Assembly (NCBI GenBank): GCA_035041965.1
Contig: JAPYMA010002681.1
Location: 1-64,000 of the forward strand
Origin: Anisakis pegreffii
Taxonomy: Eukaryota; Nematoda; Chromadorea; Rhabditida; Anisakidae
Direction: 5' to 3'
DNA length: 64,000 bases
Positions within the stretch are counted from its first letter, which is position 1; the number at the start of each line of letters is the position of its first letter. The position numbers and the translations under genes are program-made. Of the stretch, positions 37,601-49,925 are shown in pieces. The notes under the pieces are model-generated. The model was not told where the DNA came from. It saw only the letters and a program-made list of their open reading frames with translations, and made no database searches.

Positions 37601-40600
37601 CGTGTCGAATGGCAAAACTCGCATTCCGTTGAAGTTCTGCAACTTCAAGAAACCCGTACGCCCCTCACGGAATTTAGCGTTATCCTGAAATTCTCCAGAA
37701 TCATTCCTGAAATTTTGAGAATCTTTTTTTGCACAAAAATTTTTCATCTCCTCTGAATGCCAATTATCCAGAACGGTAAACTGTTCAAGTTGGTTCATAA
37801 GGATTCATTTGATTACTTTAAAGATCTATTATAAAGGTCGATCAATAATCAATATGATCTGTCTGAGGTGATCAGACAGTAGGAGACTCTCGCAATATTG
37901 TCTTGATCATTTACAATCTGATCACCTTAGATCATTCAGTTAGAACAAACACCCTGATCAGATTAGTGGGCTACTAACATGGATACTTGATCCATAAATG
38001 GGTGATCCATCGATGAAGTTCGTGTTTTCGTTCAACTGCTGCCTTGGAAGACGCGTGCCTGAACCACAGATCGCACTCGAGCGAGATACTCGAATGCAGA
38101 CATTCGCTTTGAAACTGAAATCAGACTCACAATCAGTTTGAATGTTATCTGGAGACGTTCACAGTTCATGAGGTGAACGAAGTGATTTGAGAACGATTCT
38201 AAATGATTTCTGCAAAACGTTGAGTTGTTTATTCAGGTTTTTGCAGTGATACTCTAATAATCTATCAACTGCAGCCCTGTGGACAATAGTTACGTAAGTC
38301 AGACTATCCAAAACGTTCACTCAAATGTAAAATTTGCAAAGGTGTAAAATTTTGGTGATGTTACAATGAAAATGTTGAATAGAGCATGAGCATGCATCTA
38401 ATATATAATGATAACCCAATATAGTATCATGAAAACGCACTTAGTGTTTGGATCGTCTTGTTGAATTGGAATGGCCATGCAACGACCGCGGATATTCTGA
38501 CAAACGTTACATTTTGAAGATGGCACAAGTGTGGTTTTAGCCATATCATGAATTAGATATTGACCCCATTGCATCAGAAGCGCGTTGTATTCCGGATGGA
38601 GAACGGCTTTTTGCGATGAGAGCAACGAGCGACTCGCCACTCGAGAATTCGGGCGAATGGTTCTCAGGGAGGCTGAAGATAGATTACATAGTAGTTATTC
38701 ACTAGACAAGATTGCTGATTGATTCGTAGCATTGAATCAGATACATATCCTAGTAATATCAGATACATATCTCAGATACATATCCCATATTCCATATGCG
38801 CCATCACATAAAATCCACTCAATGAAGTTATTTTCTATCTATTCGTAAACCTAACTGGTCAACTGATCATTTTTTCGTAGCTTCAAGGAGCTAAAACAGA
38901 TAATGGCGCTTTTGGGCTTCGGAATGATTTTGAAAGGAAGACGCGAAGCACTTACAAACTGGCTCTGCTAAACCATCATCGTACTCGGGTGGCATCAACC
39001 TGAAATTTCACAAAACTTCAGAATCATTCAACTCAGCCAATGAATTCAAAAAATTTTGGAATTGTTCACAAGAAAAATTTTCTCGTAGTTGCATCAAGAA
39101 CTACTCATGGGAATTGTGTGTGTTTGTTTCGACAAGAAAATGACAGATAGATATATCGCTGTGCTGTCCGTCAGCTGTCCGTTTCTAACCTATTATACGG
39201 TCTGAAGGCAGCGCCACGAAGTGGATGTTGAAAATTATTACAAGTGCCATCCATTGTACGGAAATATAAATTATAACAGAGTGATCGTTCACATTCAGCC
39301 TCGTCCAATCGCGGTACACAAGCATGCGCTATGTTCGATCGAACCACCTCTTCGGCCGACAACTGTGTTCGACCTGATGTATCTGCAGAACCACAAAAAT
39401 TCTCGCTGTATCTCGAGAATCTCATCAAAAAACCCAAAAATCCATCAAAAGTTCCTTCCAAATCTTTAAAAAAACGTCCCAAATCCACTCTTGCTCTTTC
39501 ATTGGAACAACTTTTTTGTGAATCAAATATTTTGTTGATGATTCCGTTTTGACATCGGACTAGATCATTCAATGTTAACTCTTCACTCCCATAAGTTTTC
39601 AGTATTCTAATTAGAGAGACTGAATAGTTCAGAGCCAAAGAGGTTATCATGAAAGCGAACAAAGTCAGACCTTCAGTCGGAAATACGAGACGTTCTCGAA
39701 TGAGGAGTTCTGCCGCAATTGATGGATCAGCCTGAATTTGTTTGCATCGTTGTAGGGGCGTTAGACGAGCGGTGAGCACGGTTTGTGGTCTTGTGAACGA
39801 TGTTTGCTGGGTGGCGAAAAACTGCGTTTGTTGTGTGACGGCCGGAGGACGAGTGACTCGAACACGGGTTCGAATCATTTGCGGTGGTCGCCTGCAATTG
39901 GCCACATATTTGTCACGTTTGTGAACTCAGATCTTCCGAGATTGATCAGATTGATTGATCTATCAGATTGATCTTCCGAGCAGCACACCAATAGAAATTC
40001 ATCAGAAATTCATTACGAAGATGATTGGCTTCATCCTTCTGATTTCTTTGACTTATTTGATTTGCATGAATTTGATCTCTTTAGATCAACTTCTTGATTA
40101 TTTTCCTCAGATTCTCATTCCCTTCACATTGGCCAATGACCATTTATGGCCAAACCGAAAATTCGGCAAGCAAAGAAGTCGTGAGTTGAAAGCGGAACCT
40201 GCTTGCACTGGGACGTCGGTGCTTGGGTGGGACACGATGCGGTGGACGGACACGCCTTGATGGATTACGCAGTTTTGTACGTTTCGTGACCGCTGAAATA
40301 CACTTATTCATTCAAGTCTTATCGAGCATTATACATTGAGATTATTGCATTGACTCATGCCTTCAATCGCAATTTCGACATCTTATTTGTCTCATCATTA
40401 GCATTTATTTGAGTGTGAGATTATTCAAGCGACTGTTCAAGTTATAAGTCTCTTGGTGAATTTTTTGATCATTCAAATTGATTTCGATCATTTGTTGATC
40501 ATTTAGCAACCAATAATTCTCCATGAGAACAATCTTCTAATCGCAAATCCTCACATACTTCCAGCAATTAACGATAACTAATTTTCAAAGACGGTCTCAT

Positions 40601-43600
40601 GAAACATCACTTCACGTTTCAGCTAATCATTTTTCATACCTGTCGGCTACATTCAAGTGGTTCAAAGCCCGATTCCATTCCATTCAATCAAATCTCATGT
40701 TTTTAGTCCTATTATCCCTCTTGTCTCCTTAAAACAGCTTCCAGCCCGTTCAGCTAATCCAAAAACATCTCAAAAACCTCTCATCCCAGTTCTCTCATAT
40801 CCATCTCTTTTCTGCTGGTTATTTCGACGAACCATCGCAATCTCATTCGTAAATTTTCATGTTCTCTAATTCCAAATCTCCTTATACTTTTATTCTCCTC
40901 TGACTATTATCATTATCATTATTATTATTATTAGTGCTCTTTTCTACGACCATCTTCTAGTGATCAAGAGATGAAACTCGTCGTCAAAACACTTGACTTC
41001 AAGGTCCCTTCCGAAACTAGTAAGTGTCTGCTGTCCCAAACCGCTCTTGGAATAATGCTCCTGATTATGGCTAATTACAATCATCATTCATAACACTCCT
41101 ATCCCATTAATAACAAAACTATACGTTTTTTATTCGCTTCATATTATATTTAATTCATATTCACATTTGACCACATCAAAACAAGATTTCAACCATTCAT
41201 AATTCCACACATGCAAGATCTCATCAAAACAGTCTACTTGTCCTCGCTGTCTGCAATTCCATTCACCCATAATCTTTTTTTCAGATTTTAAACTGCATTA
41301 ATCCACCGTTCCTCTCTTCCAAAAAAGACAGCAAAAACAGCAAAAAGCAGAAGGAAACCCCGTAACATGTTAACTAACTATTTGTGAATGTTCACAAAAG
41401 AGATCATTGGGATTTACACTAGATCACGCAACTTTTCATTGAAACAAACGAGCGACCTTTCATAGATGATCATTTCAAGGTCTTCATCTGTCCGTTTTCT
41501 GAATTTTTTCGAAGTTTTTGCAATTTTGCAATCTTCAGTGAATTTCTAATCGAGACATTAAGGCGCTACTCACTTCTTGCCACTGTTCTAAAATTAGAAA
41601 CAAAAATCTGAAGAAGAATAACGACATACAGTGGTGGAACTAACTAGTAGTTGTTCGTCACGATATAAGGATCAATGCAAATATTTTAAGTTTCACTATA
41701 TTTGACTGAATAAAACCATAAAATCGAATTCAATACAACAATTTTTGAAGTCTCAAGTTATCTGAAGTAGTACTAGCACTATCAACAACTGAACACACCA
41801 CTACTTATCCCAACGATCTCAAAATTTTCATTTCAACTCATGAAATTCAATTAGAATTTCTAGTTTCCAGCAATAACGATAAACTTGTTAAGTCAAGACA
41901 TTTGGACCCGAAACGTCTCAGAGAGGTTATCAAAAGCAAGAATTTTGGGATACTATAAACTATTCTACAGAATTTCAGCAGATAGAATACTCTTATGATT
42001 AGAGAGGAGTTTGCTTAAGGAGAAGTAAATTCTGGACAGAGACAATGACATAGTACATGATGCAATGAATCGAGGAAATTCCTCCAGATAGAATGAGATC
42101 CAAAGCATGACGATTTGCCGAAAATCAGAGTCCGTTGAAAAAAGAATCCCTCGATTGATGTGATTGATGTGCTCTTCAAAGCATTCAACGCCGTTAAATC
42201 GCTAAATCGCTCAGTGCGTTAAATATTCCCTCCTGCTGTTTTGGTCTATCAATCAAATTTGAGAATCTTATCAGTTTTGACCATTTCCACTAACTACGAA
42301 ATTCTTTGTGTCCGATTACCAGAAAACCAATCGAATTTCCGGAGTTTTATGTAATTTTTCCGCCAAATCACATTTTGACCTTGAAGGGCAAATGGATTAG
42401 AAGGAAATTTTGTGTCGAAGTGTCGAAAAATTCTGTGAAAATCTACAAGTTTTAGCGGGATAGCAATGAGGAAATACCCACCCAGCGCATCGTGTAAAAG
42501 AAAAATGAGTTCTTCCACTGGAAGAATTGCTAACAAATTGCTAATTGAAAAATGTTATTAACAAATGCGGTGTCAAAAATAGGCAATAGGCACGTAATCT
42601 TTCCTTTTAATGAAAACTAAATAATTTTTCACGAATTCACGAAATTTGTCTTGACCTTCTGAGCATAAAAATGGGCAAATTCTGGAGGTTTGTGATAAAA
42701 ATGGAACGTACCGGAGTACCGGAGGGATTTTGAAACGGATATGATAAAAATTTAGGAGATTGAAATAGCATTATCAGGGATCAACTGGGAATGTTCTAGT
42801 GGAACGATTAACTCGTACTACTAACATGGTCGTTTGCACGTGTTACACGCTAGCTGGCAATTATCCTCCATCCAGTCCTTATTTGAAATACATTCACCAA
42901 CGGATGCCCAGAATCTGCACCATTCATGCTGATCACAGCAACCATTACGTCGACACTTGAATCGCACTGTTATCGGATTGTCGTCGTCTTCACTCGATTC
43001 TGCAAGTATTCAGGCATTTCCTTTGTGAAATTGAGTTCTCGTCAAGTATTACTTAAGATTCTGATCGTTTTCTAGAAATGAGATACAAGTTTTGTTCAAA
43101 ACCGAGTGGTGTACCAATATCATTATCGTTGTGAGCCTGAGCCAGGCTATGATCCGGCTTATATCTATTATCTAATTATCTGCTATTATTCGTAATGAGA
43201 TACATCATTTTAGATTAATGCTGAGGAATGTGGTGCTGAGAGTTGATCAAACTTATGATCCGATTTTTGGAACAGTTCTGAAAGTGATATCGATTATGAA
43301 TAAGTATTCAGCAGCAGGTTCTTTATCTGTAGTGTGCTTTTCGATTGAAAGTTTTGTGAATGCAACGACTAAAAGAGAAATTTATTTTTTCAAACGAACT
43401 GGTAGCGAAATGTCACAAAAAATTCTATGAAATGCTTTGAGATTTTGACGGTTTTCTTCAGAGAAGTCTATAATTTGCAAAAAAACGGTGAGTGAATAGC
43501 GCTTGATGTGCTTGATGTTGCGTGTTAAAATGCAGCTTGTTTTCGCATTAAGTGTATCAATTTTCAGTTTACAAATGAAATTCTTTTTGTTTTTTTTCAC

Positions 43601-46542
43601 AATCTCCCCTTACCCCAACAATAAATAACCTGTTCTGGTTTTATTTTTGATTCGGGTGAAGGATTTGCTCGTGTCTGCAGAGCGCCGATAGGTTTTTCAT
43701 GAACACATGCACACTCACTCCAACACTCTACACAATATTATCATGCTTACTATTGAAGATAACACTGCTAGTCTACTATATCATTATCAATGATATTGGT
43801 ACACCACTCGGTTTCAAGCAACAAAACTTTCCTCCGCGAACGGGAATCGAATTCCCGTTCGGCAAGGAAAGTTTCGCTTAAAACCGAGTGGTGTACCAAT
43901 ATCATTAATGTTCTGAGCCTGAGCCAGGCTATGATCTGGCTTGTATCTATTATCCAATTATCTATATCATTATCATTATTACTATCATTATTGCAGTTAT
44001 AACCATAATTATGATTATTATCATCAGTCTTATTGCTAGTATCATAATGAAAGTAGTGTAAAACATTATGTTAACGCAATTTTTCAACGATTTTCTGCTG
44101 TCAATACGCGGCGAGATAACCTCATCATCAAAATTTCAACGGAAAAAAACACCGATAATGATAAGTTTGTAATCAAAGGCATAACCAAATACCAGTTTCA
44201 TGCACAATGCACTCACTCACTCATACACACACTCACAGTCAATTAAATTTGCGGCATCAGACGAACGACGTTTGAGTACGACGGTTTCGTACGAAAAATT
44301 TTGCATGATTCCATGGTTTGTGCAGACTGTACGAATGATCGATCTATTAGTCTATAATATCGTTATGATGGCGAAACTGCCGCCGTCAGACTGCAAACTG
44401 AAACTGCCTAGATTGGTCATATTACAAATCAACTCTATTCTCTTATAATGCAAAATTTAACAAATAAACTTCATTCTCTCTTATAATGGCAACTGTTTTT
44501 GTTCAGTAGTTTAGTTGTCAGAACATCAGGATTTCCCTCAGGATCCATCAGGATTTCTAGTTGAAAAAACACGGATTTCAAAGCAGATACCTAAGTTTGA
44601 GCACGTTCACGTCCCTGATTATTGTTTTGCAACAAATTCTGCTAGCGGGTTGGGACGAAAGATTGTCGATTGAAATGAAGTGGGAAGTATTTCAGTATTG
44701 CAGAGTGGAGTTAAGTGTATTGTGTTGATTAATCGTCTTACATTTCGAAGACGACCTACTCGTGTTGGTCGTACGTACGAACGAACTACTGTTCCTTCAG
44801 CTAGCAACAAAGTGTGCGTTTCATTACCTTCATCGCAGCAATTTATCATTTCACATTCTTTACTCAATCATTCAAACAAACTTCATGAAACGTCGTCGTC
44901 GTCGAATTATTCAAATGGCAATTGCTTAGATTCTCTACATAAGAAGAACAACCTTTTTGACAATTCTCTCCATTCACTTAGTTTCTAGTCGGTGATTTTG
45001 AATGAAAGTTCATATGAAATGGAGAAATATTCCTCGGTGGTTCCATGATGAATTCCTTCCGAAAGAGCAATAAATATCGTTTCCGAAAAGTGAAAAAATA
45101 ACAACAATAACAACAATACGATCAGTTAGTTCATAGTCAGACAGATCACATCATCTAAACCCATCAAAAACTGCTGTCGTCTTTTCATCGAAAATGTTCT
45201 TCCACTGGTATTCAATTTCATTGAAATGTTTAATTTTATTGTTATTTGAAGCTTGAACTCTCAGTTGATGCGAAAACAAAGCAAGTCAATTTGGTCACAT
45301 GAAAGGAGTCTTGCGTTGACGATTGAATTAATCGGAAACAATCTCGTTTGGGACTATTTTTTTTGTTTTGAACTTAAGTGAATCTTTCATCTCCGTCAGA
45401 ATTAATGCACAGAACACCATATCGAAAACAACGAAAATTTTGTTTCGTTTTTTTTGCGATAATAAATTACAGTTCACCGAATGCAATAAGAAATTTGCTC
45501 TGGCAGGTGACGGACGCGATGTCTCAATTGGATTCTTAAATTCATTTTCTTGCATTCATTTGTTGATATTTCTATTGCTCAGCTTCATTACACCACTCTA
45601 TCTCTGCTGCTGCTGCTGCTTCAGTTCGAAAAACAAGTTTGCTGAGCGAACGATAAAATGCGAATCAATCGAAAGTGATGTGAGTGCGACTTAAAGAGTT
45701 AAGATGATCAATTGGATGATGATGACGGCCATGAGGCCTTTTTGATTAAGCGGGTTGGTGGTTACTTCAATGGGTATCATTGGTTGAATTTTCCACATTA
45801 AACAAGTAAATTCGCCTATTGAATGCCACTGATACTATTGTACCCTATGTGACATCATCAATTTGTTCCGTCACAAATGTGGTAACCCGCGGTGCTGAAG
45901 CATTTTTTGCTCTCTTATCGATAGTATCCAATCAAACAGACCGGCAAAGTCAAAGTAACAATTCAGTTGAGCAATTGCTTCAAATAAAAGTTCAAAGTAA
46001 GTACAGTAGTGCTAGTTACCGTCCGTCTCTGAGATATTGGCTTGTGCAGACACTCAGAATCAATTCAAACTTGAGTTGATTCAATGAACGAAATAGAAAC
46101 GACGGACGGATTGTTCGGTTAAGACTGACTGTCATCGTGTCTTTCAGATAAAGATATTATGGAATTAGCTAAAGTCAAACAAATTTCTCTTTATTGGATC
46201 AAAAAATTGAGATTAGAACAGAGTTTGCTGTATAGTTAGTTGGATGACACAATACCTCGGGCTGCTTACAATTAGTGAATTATGATAGAGAAAGTGTTTG
46301 GTTGAAACTGGTTTCGGTGGTTTCAAATAATAATCAAATAAATAAATAAAAATAAGCACACACACACACTTGAATAGCTGAATATAGAGTGTGAATAGAG
46401 TTGATTATTATGGAAATAGAAATATAGAAGGAGAAACCAAACAAAATTTTAAGAGAATATATAAATGCAACTTTTGTATCTTACCTGGTATAAAAGCCAA
46501 TAAAATAAACAGTAACAAGTAATATGGCAGTGTTGAAGACAT
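34617..46542 (-). CDS. mlt-7: ShKT-domain heme peroxidase, MLT-7/SKPO-like (complete, 757 aa)
   Basis: Sixteen minus-strand exons join without phase conflict: 46542-46485, 42999-42826, 40292-40199, 39891-39671, 39382-39190, 38999-38956, 38672-38441, 38114-37979, 37684-37485, 37059-36955, 36627-36489, 36282-36184, 35917-35714, 35434-35371, 35222-35105 and 34809-34617. The order is a signal peptide ([20 protein letters not shown]), then an ShKT module (residues ~32-76, Cys-rich, [12 protein letters not shown]), a basic Pro/Arg-rich linker, and an animal heme peroxidase domain. The distal His is in WGQYLIHDM (~303), the catalytic Arg in REHNR (~447) and the proximal His in FRFGHGMI (~528). All three are present, so activity is expected. 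In C. elegans MLT-7 is an extracellular peroxidase of cuticle formation and moulting working with the BLI-3 oxidase. Assignment to MLT-7 rather than an SKPO paralogue is likely but unproven. Introns 1 and 2 are 3.5 and 2.5 kb. The acceptor of exon 11 (CTTAAG) is atypical. Confidence 0.92.
43093..43185. repeat. Half-copy of the foldback repeat found at 43789
   Basis: The sequence from AAACCGAGTGGTGTACCAAT onward through CCTGAGCCAGGCTATGATC and GGCTTATATCTATTATC is nearly identical to 43881-43960. The matching left arm of the foldback is absent here. It lies in intron 1 of the peroxidase gene. Confidence 0.85.
43789..43960. repeat. Long foldback (inverted-repeat) element plus 3' flank
   Basis: Positions 43789-43906 form a nearly complete hairpin. 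The outer arms (AATGATATTGGTACACCACT ... matching AGTGGTGTACCAATATCATT) are about 26 bp and perfect. Inside them AAACTTTCCT pairs with AGGAAAGTTT, and a central palindrome CGAACGGGAATCGATTCC-type core (43838-43861) closes the stem. The 3' flank to about 43960 carries the dispersed CCTGAGCCAGGCTATG motif. No transposase is present. It is MITE-like or a hairpin-RNA source, inside intron 1 of the peroxidase gene. Confidence 0.85.
44703..44989 (+). CDS. Weak candidate exon nested in intron 1 of the peroxidase gene
   Basis: A plus-strand open frame directly follows a TATTTCAG acceptor-like site and reads [20 protein letters not shown], then a Ser/Asn/His-rich tail to a TAG stop. A basic stretch followed by a polar tail looks like a cytoplasmic C-terminus. 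No upstream exon could be joined and no family is recognised. A second plus-strand frame at 45368-45694 ends with a hydrophobic stretch and five Cys (LYLCCCCCF). Either could be chance. Confidence 0.2.
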
Positions 46543-48334
46543 GATTGGGTAGAGTGAGCACCTGTAATTATATTATCCGATTAGAGGTCATGTTCAGCTT
46601 TTCGAATAGATATGATCAGAATAAGATACGCAGGTGATCATGAATGATCGTAAGTGAGTCTCGACGGAATTTTAATAATATTAGAGGTTAAGCAAGCTGT
46701 AGGCGTTACATCGGTGGTGGTGTACTGAGGTCTTCAAGAAGACATTATAATTTCGGCCGCTATTCAAACGATAACTTCAAACAACGATTTATGAGACACG
46801 ATAAATGAGATTAAGAGATTATGAGAAGTTTTGTTGGAGATACGGTTGAATGGTGACAATTGCACCTCAAGGCTTAAGGAAGTGAAATTGCTGGCGCTCG
46901 GTGCAGTGGATGAGCAGCACCCCCGCCCGCCCGAGTCGTCAAGAATGTCAATGAGATTGAATCTGCACCGTTGTTTGTGAATCGTCGTCGTCGTAAATTT
47001 ATCGCTTCGATAAGCAAGAAATGCTTGCTGGAAGCGTCGTCATCAATGAAGAGATCGGAACACCTCGGTCGCCTCTTAAACTTCATAAGATGACGACGCT
47101 TCTCATCAAGTCGTCGTCGTTCGCTCGTTCCTCTCTTCAGTTTCTTTCCATGAGCATTCCATGCATTTGGAACAAATTTTTGTAACCGCCCATTTGTATT
47201 CAATTCATTCATGCAATTCGTCGTCGTTCACCGCATCCGATAACGATGATGACTAACTGTTTTATGCTATCTCATTCTCAAAACTTCGTCTTATCCGTCT
47301 TATTCTTTCGATACCTTCAGTTGTCGCGCATTAAATCATGCCTTCTCAATCGTCTATTTCCACTTCTAAACTCACTTACTCACTTATTCAATTTACTTCA
47401 TGTTCCTTGTTTTTTTGCATGCATGCAGCAGGCATGATCATCTACTGTGCCGTCGACATGATTATGAACCGAAATGCATGATGTCTCTCTGAGTTTGTAA
47501 GCATTTTCTGTTTGCTTTCATGTGTCTTAATCTATTTGTTTCTCCGTTTTGTTTGTTTCTGTTTTAGACTAACTGCTTTTTGTTTCAGTTACTAAAGCTG
47601 TGATTGTGTGATGAATTTGAGAGAGTTGAAGAGAGAACTTGTAAGGTAGGTGATAAAAAACGGGAATTAAGAAAGAGAGAAATTATGACAGGATTACGTG
47701 AAAGTCGCTTGAATTCGTGGTGGTTTTTTAAGGTGTTTATTGGATTTGGTGTGTTTTTGCAACGACATCTTAGAGATTATTGAATAAAGTTCATTATTTT
47801 TTGATGAGATTTTGATTGATTGAATTGGATCGATTGGTAGTAGTGTCTAATCGCATCGTCAATTAAATTCGGTGTTATATAGTGGATATAACAAAATTAA
47901 TGACTTAAATGTGAATGATAAATATCTATGATATGATTTGGAAATATGATTTATTACTACAAAACCTTTGATTTATTACTAGATCATAATTTATTGCTAG
48001 ATCGTAATTTCATTTATAAGTTAGAGCATAATCTTTGAAATTGTGGCAAAGATAGAAACCATGTGGCATTTTTCAGTGATCTTGTGCTTAAATCTTCAGT
48101 TTTCGATGAGATATTCTTCTCCGAGTATTAACTCATCAAACAATCCAACCAATCAAAGAGTATTCATACAAATTTCTTGATTTTTCCAACAATTGAAGTG
48201 AAACAAAACAACTCTTTCATTTTATTCAGCATAAATTTTACTTATGAATCATTATGATCGCCTTCTTATTTCCATAAGATGACAAACACAGTTCTTGTGT
48301 TCAGGATCGTTGAGGAATTATGGGTTTATTTCTA

Positions 48335-48651
48335 TTAATATGGTTTATTTCTATTTATTTCTATTTCTATTAATTTATTTCTATGACGGCACTCAATCAA
48401 TGTCATAACGGTGAAATTATGAGTTCCAGCTGCACAAAGGCTCATATTCATGTAAAAATATTTATGTGGGTGTCTTGTAGTCAGCTCAATGCAATCATAA
48501 TTCACATTTTGATATGATAAATCAGTTATGAAGAGTGCATGAAGTTTTTTTGAAAGGTGCTGACAATACACGCAAGGCGGCTTGAATGCGCAACGAAATA
48601 TGATAATAATTGCAATTGCAATTAAGCGAAACCAGATAAATGACAAAGAGA
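48335..48651 (-). CDS. Candidate orphan exon: hydrophobic segment plus Cys-containing domain
   Basis: The frame opens after a CCGTCAG acceptor-like site (no in-frame ATG). It encodes a strongly hydrophobic stretch (FIWFRLIAIAIIIIF), then PPCVYCQHLSKKLHALFITD and a segment with three further Cys (YDCIELT, LCAAGTHNF, LIECRHRN). It ends at a TAG in a run of ATAGAAATA repeats. That is compatible with a secreted or type II membrane protein, but no 5' exon was found and the 3' end is low complexity. Family unknown. Confidence 0.25.
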
Positions 48652-49739
48652 CTGACGGCTATTACTTATGTCAATCTAATATTATGTAATTTCACAGTCA
48701 GTGCTGGATCACAACAGCCAGCCAGCACAGAACATTATCAAAGCGTTTCTTTCGTATTGAGATGGCTTTGCATTTGCATTTTTTATCTCTTTCTAAATAT
48801 TTGCAATGAATAGCAAAATTTCTTGAAAAAATGGAAAAGAAGAAGAAAGACAATTTAAGAATGTGTTCTTTGATGAACGTGTATATGAAAATAATGGTAT
48901 GGTGTTTGCTGCCGGTTTGCAAATAGCAACAAGTTGAGAAACGAATGAAGCTATTGTGTGATACATGTAAAAATTTGATAATAATAACTCCAGTGGACCG
49001 TTATTTGATGAGGTGAGTTTTTTATTGGTGAGACGGGAAGAAAGCGAACGAGATTCCACGGATCAGTGATGAATTTGTTTGATAGGATGAGTGCAAAGAA
49101 AACTGCTCAAGATGATTAGCATTGGTTATGAGATGTGGAAAAAAAGTGTTTGGAAATGTCGAAAATTCCCATAAAAATTGCTCATGCTCAGTGCATGATG
49201 GATTTATGATCCAAGCTTGATCTGAGCTGCAGAACTTGATCTAAGCTGCTGTTCGTCAGTCAATCTTCAGGCTTACGGTTGATTGTATACGGTGATTCGA
49301 GCGCTTCGAACAATGAAAAGATGAAAAGTCTTTCCTGAACGAGTATTCATACGATGGATGGGACAGCTCGGACGATAACAACATTCTAGAGAGCCCGACG
49401 AGATAATCTGTAATTTCAGTCAGTGATGTGAAAGTTTTTCTCACTTCTAATAAAAGATTTGTTTTAAGAGATGATGTGGTGACAACTGAAGTAATGCGGT
49501 GACAGCCACCAATTACAGTTTATAGTCTTATTATGTGCAGAGAACTCATGAAAAATCTCGTTCTGATTGCTAAGTGTGCAAGAGGAGTCGTAAATTCCCT
49601 TCAGGTTTACATCGTAAAAAAAAACCGACTATTTAAAGGAACCGTAAACAAAAACAAACAACAATCACTCGATCGCATGGTAGAACATTTCAACGGAAGG
49701 TCACTCGCCCATTTCTCCTAGCGTTTCATCAAGTTAGCA

Positions 49740-49925
49740 TCCGCAGTAGTAAATAAATACTGTAAATATTAGTAAATAAAAGTAAACAAATAGGTAAATA
49801 GATAAATAGTAAATAAAATTGGTTAATTAATAGATTGAATAGATAGGTATTTATTTCATTAGTAAATTAGTTAGTAAATTAAAAAGTTAGTAAATAAAAT
49901 TAGTAAATACAATACATAAATACTG
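49740..49925. repeat. AT-rich TAAA/TAGTAAAT degenerate array
   Basis: The motif AGTAAATAAA and variants (TAGTAAATTAGT, GGTAAATAGATAAATAG) repeat through about 185 bases. It is simple sequence and non-coding. Confidence 0.8.

Noticed and set aside
39383..39670. Middle part of the 244-residue minus-strand frame at 39171-39905
   Set aside because: It stays open by chance. Exons 39891-39671 and 39382-39190 have matching splice sites and phase, and peroxidase homologues lack this segment.
43838..43862. T-arm-like palindrome suggesting a tRNA
   Set aside because: The loop is out of register for a T-loop and the whole 118 bases fold as one long hairpin, not a cloverleaf.
46874..47212. 112-residue Arg/Lys-rich minus-strand frame
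   Set aside because: Its composition comes from CGTCGT-type triplet runs. No ATG with splice context and no family.
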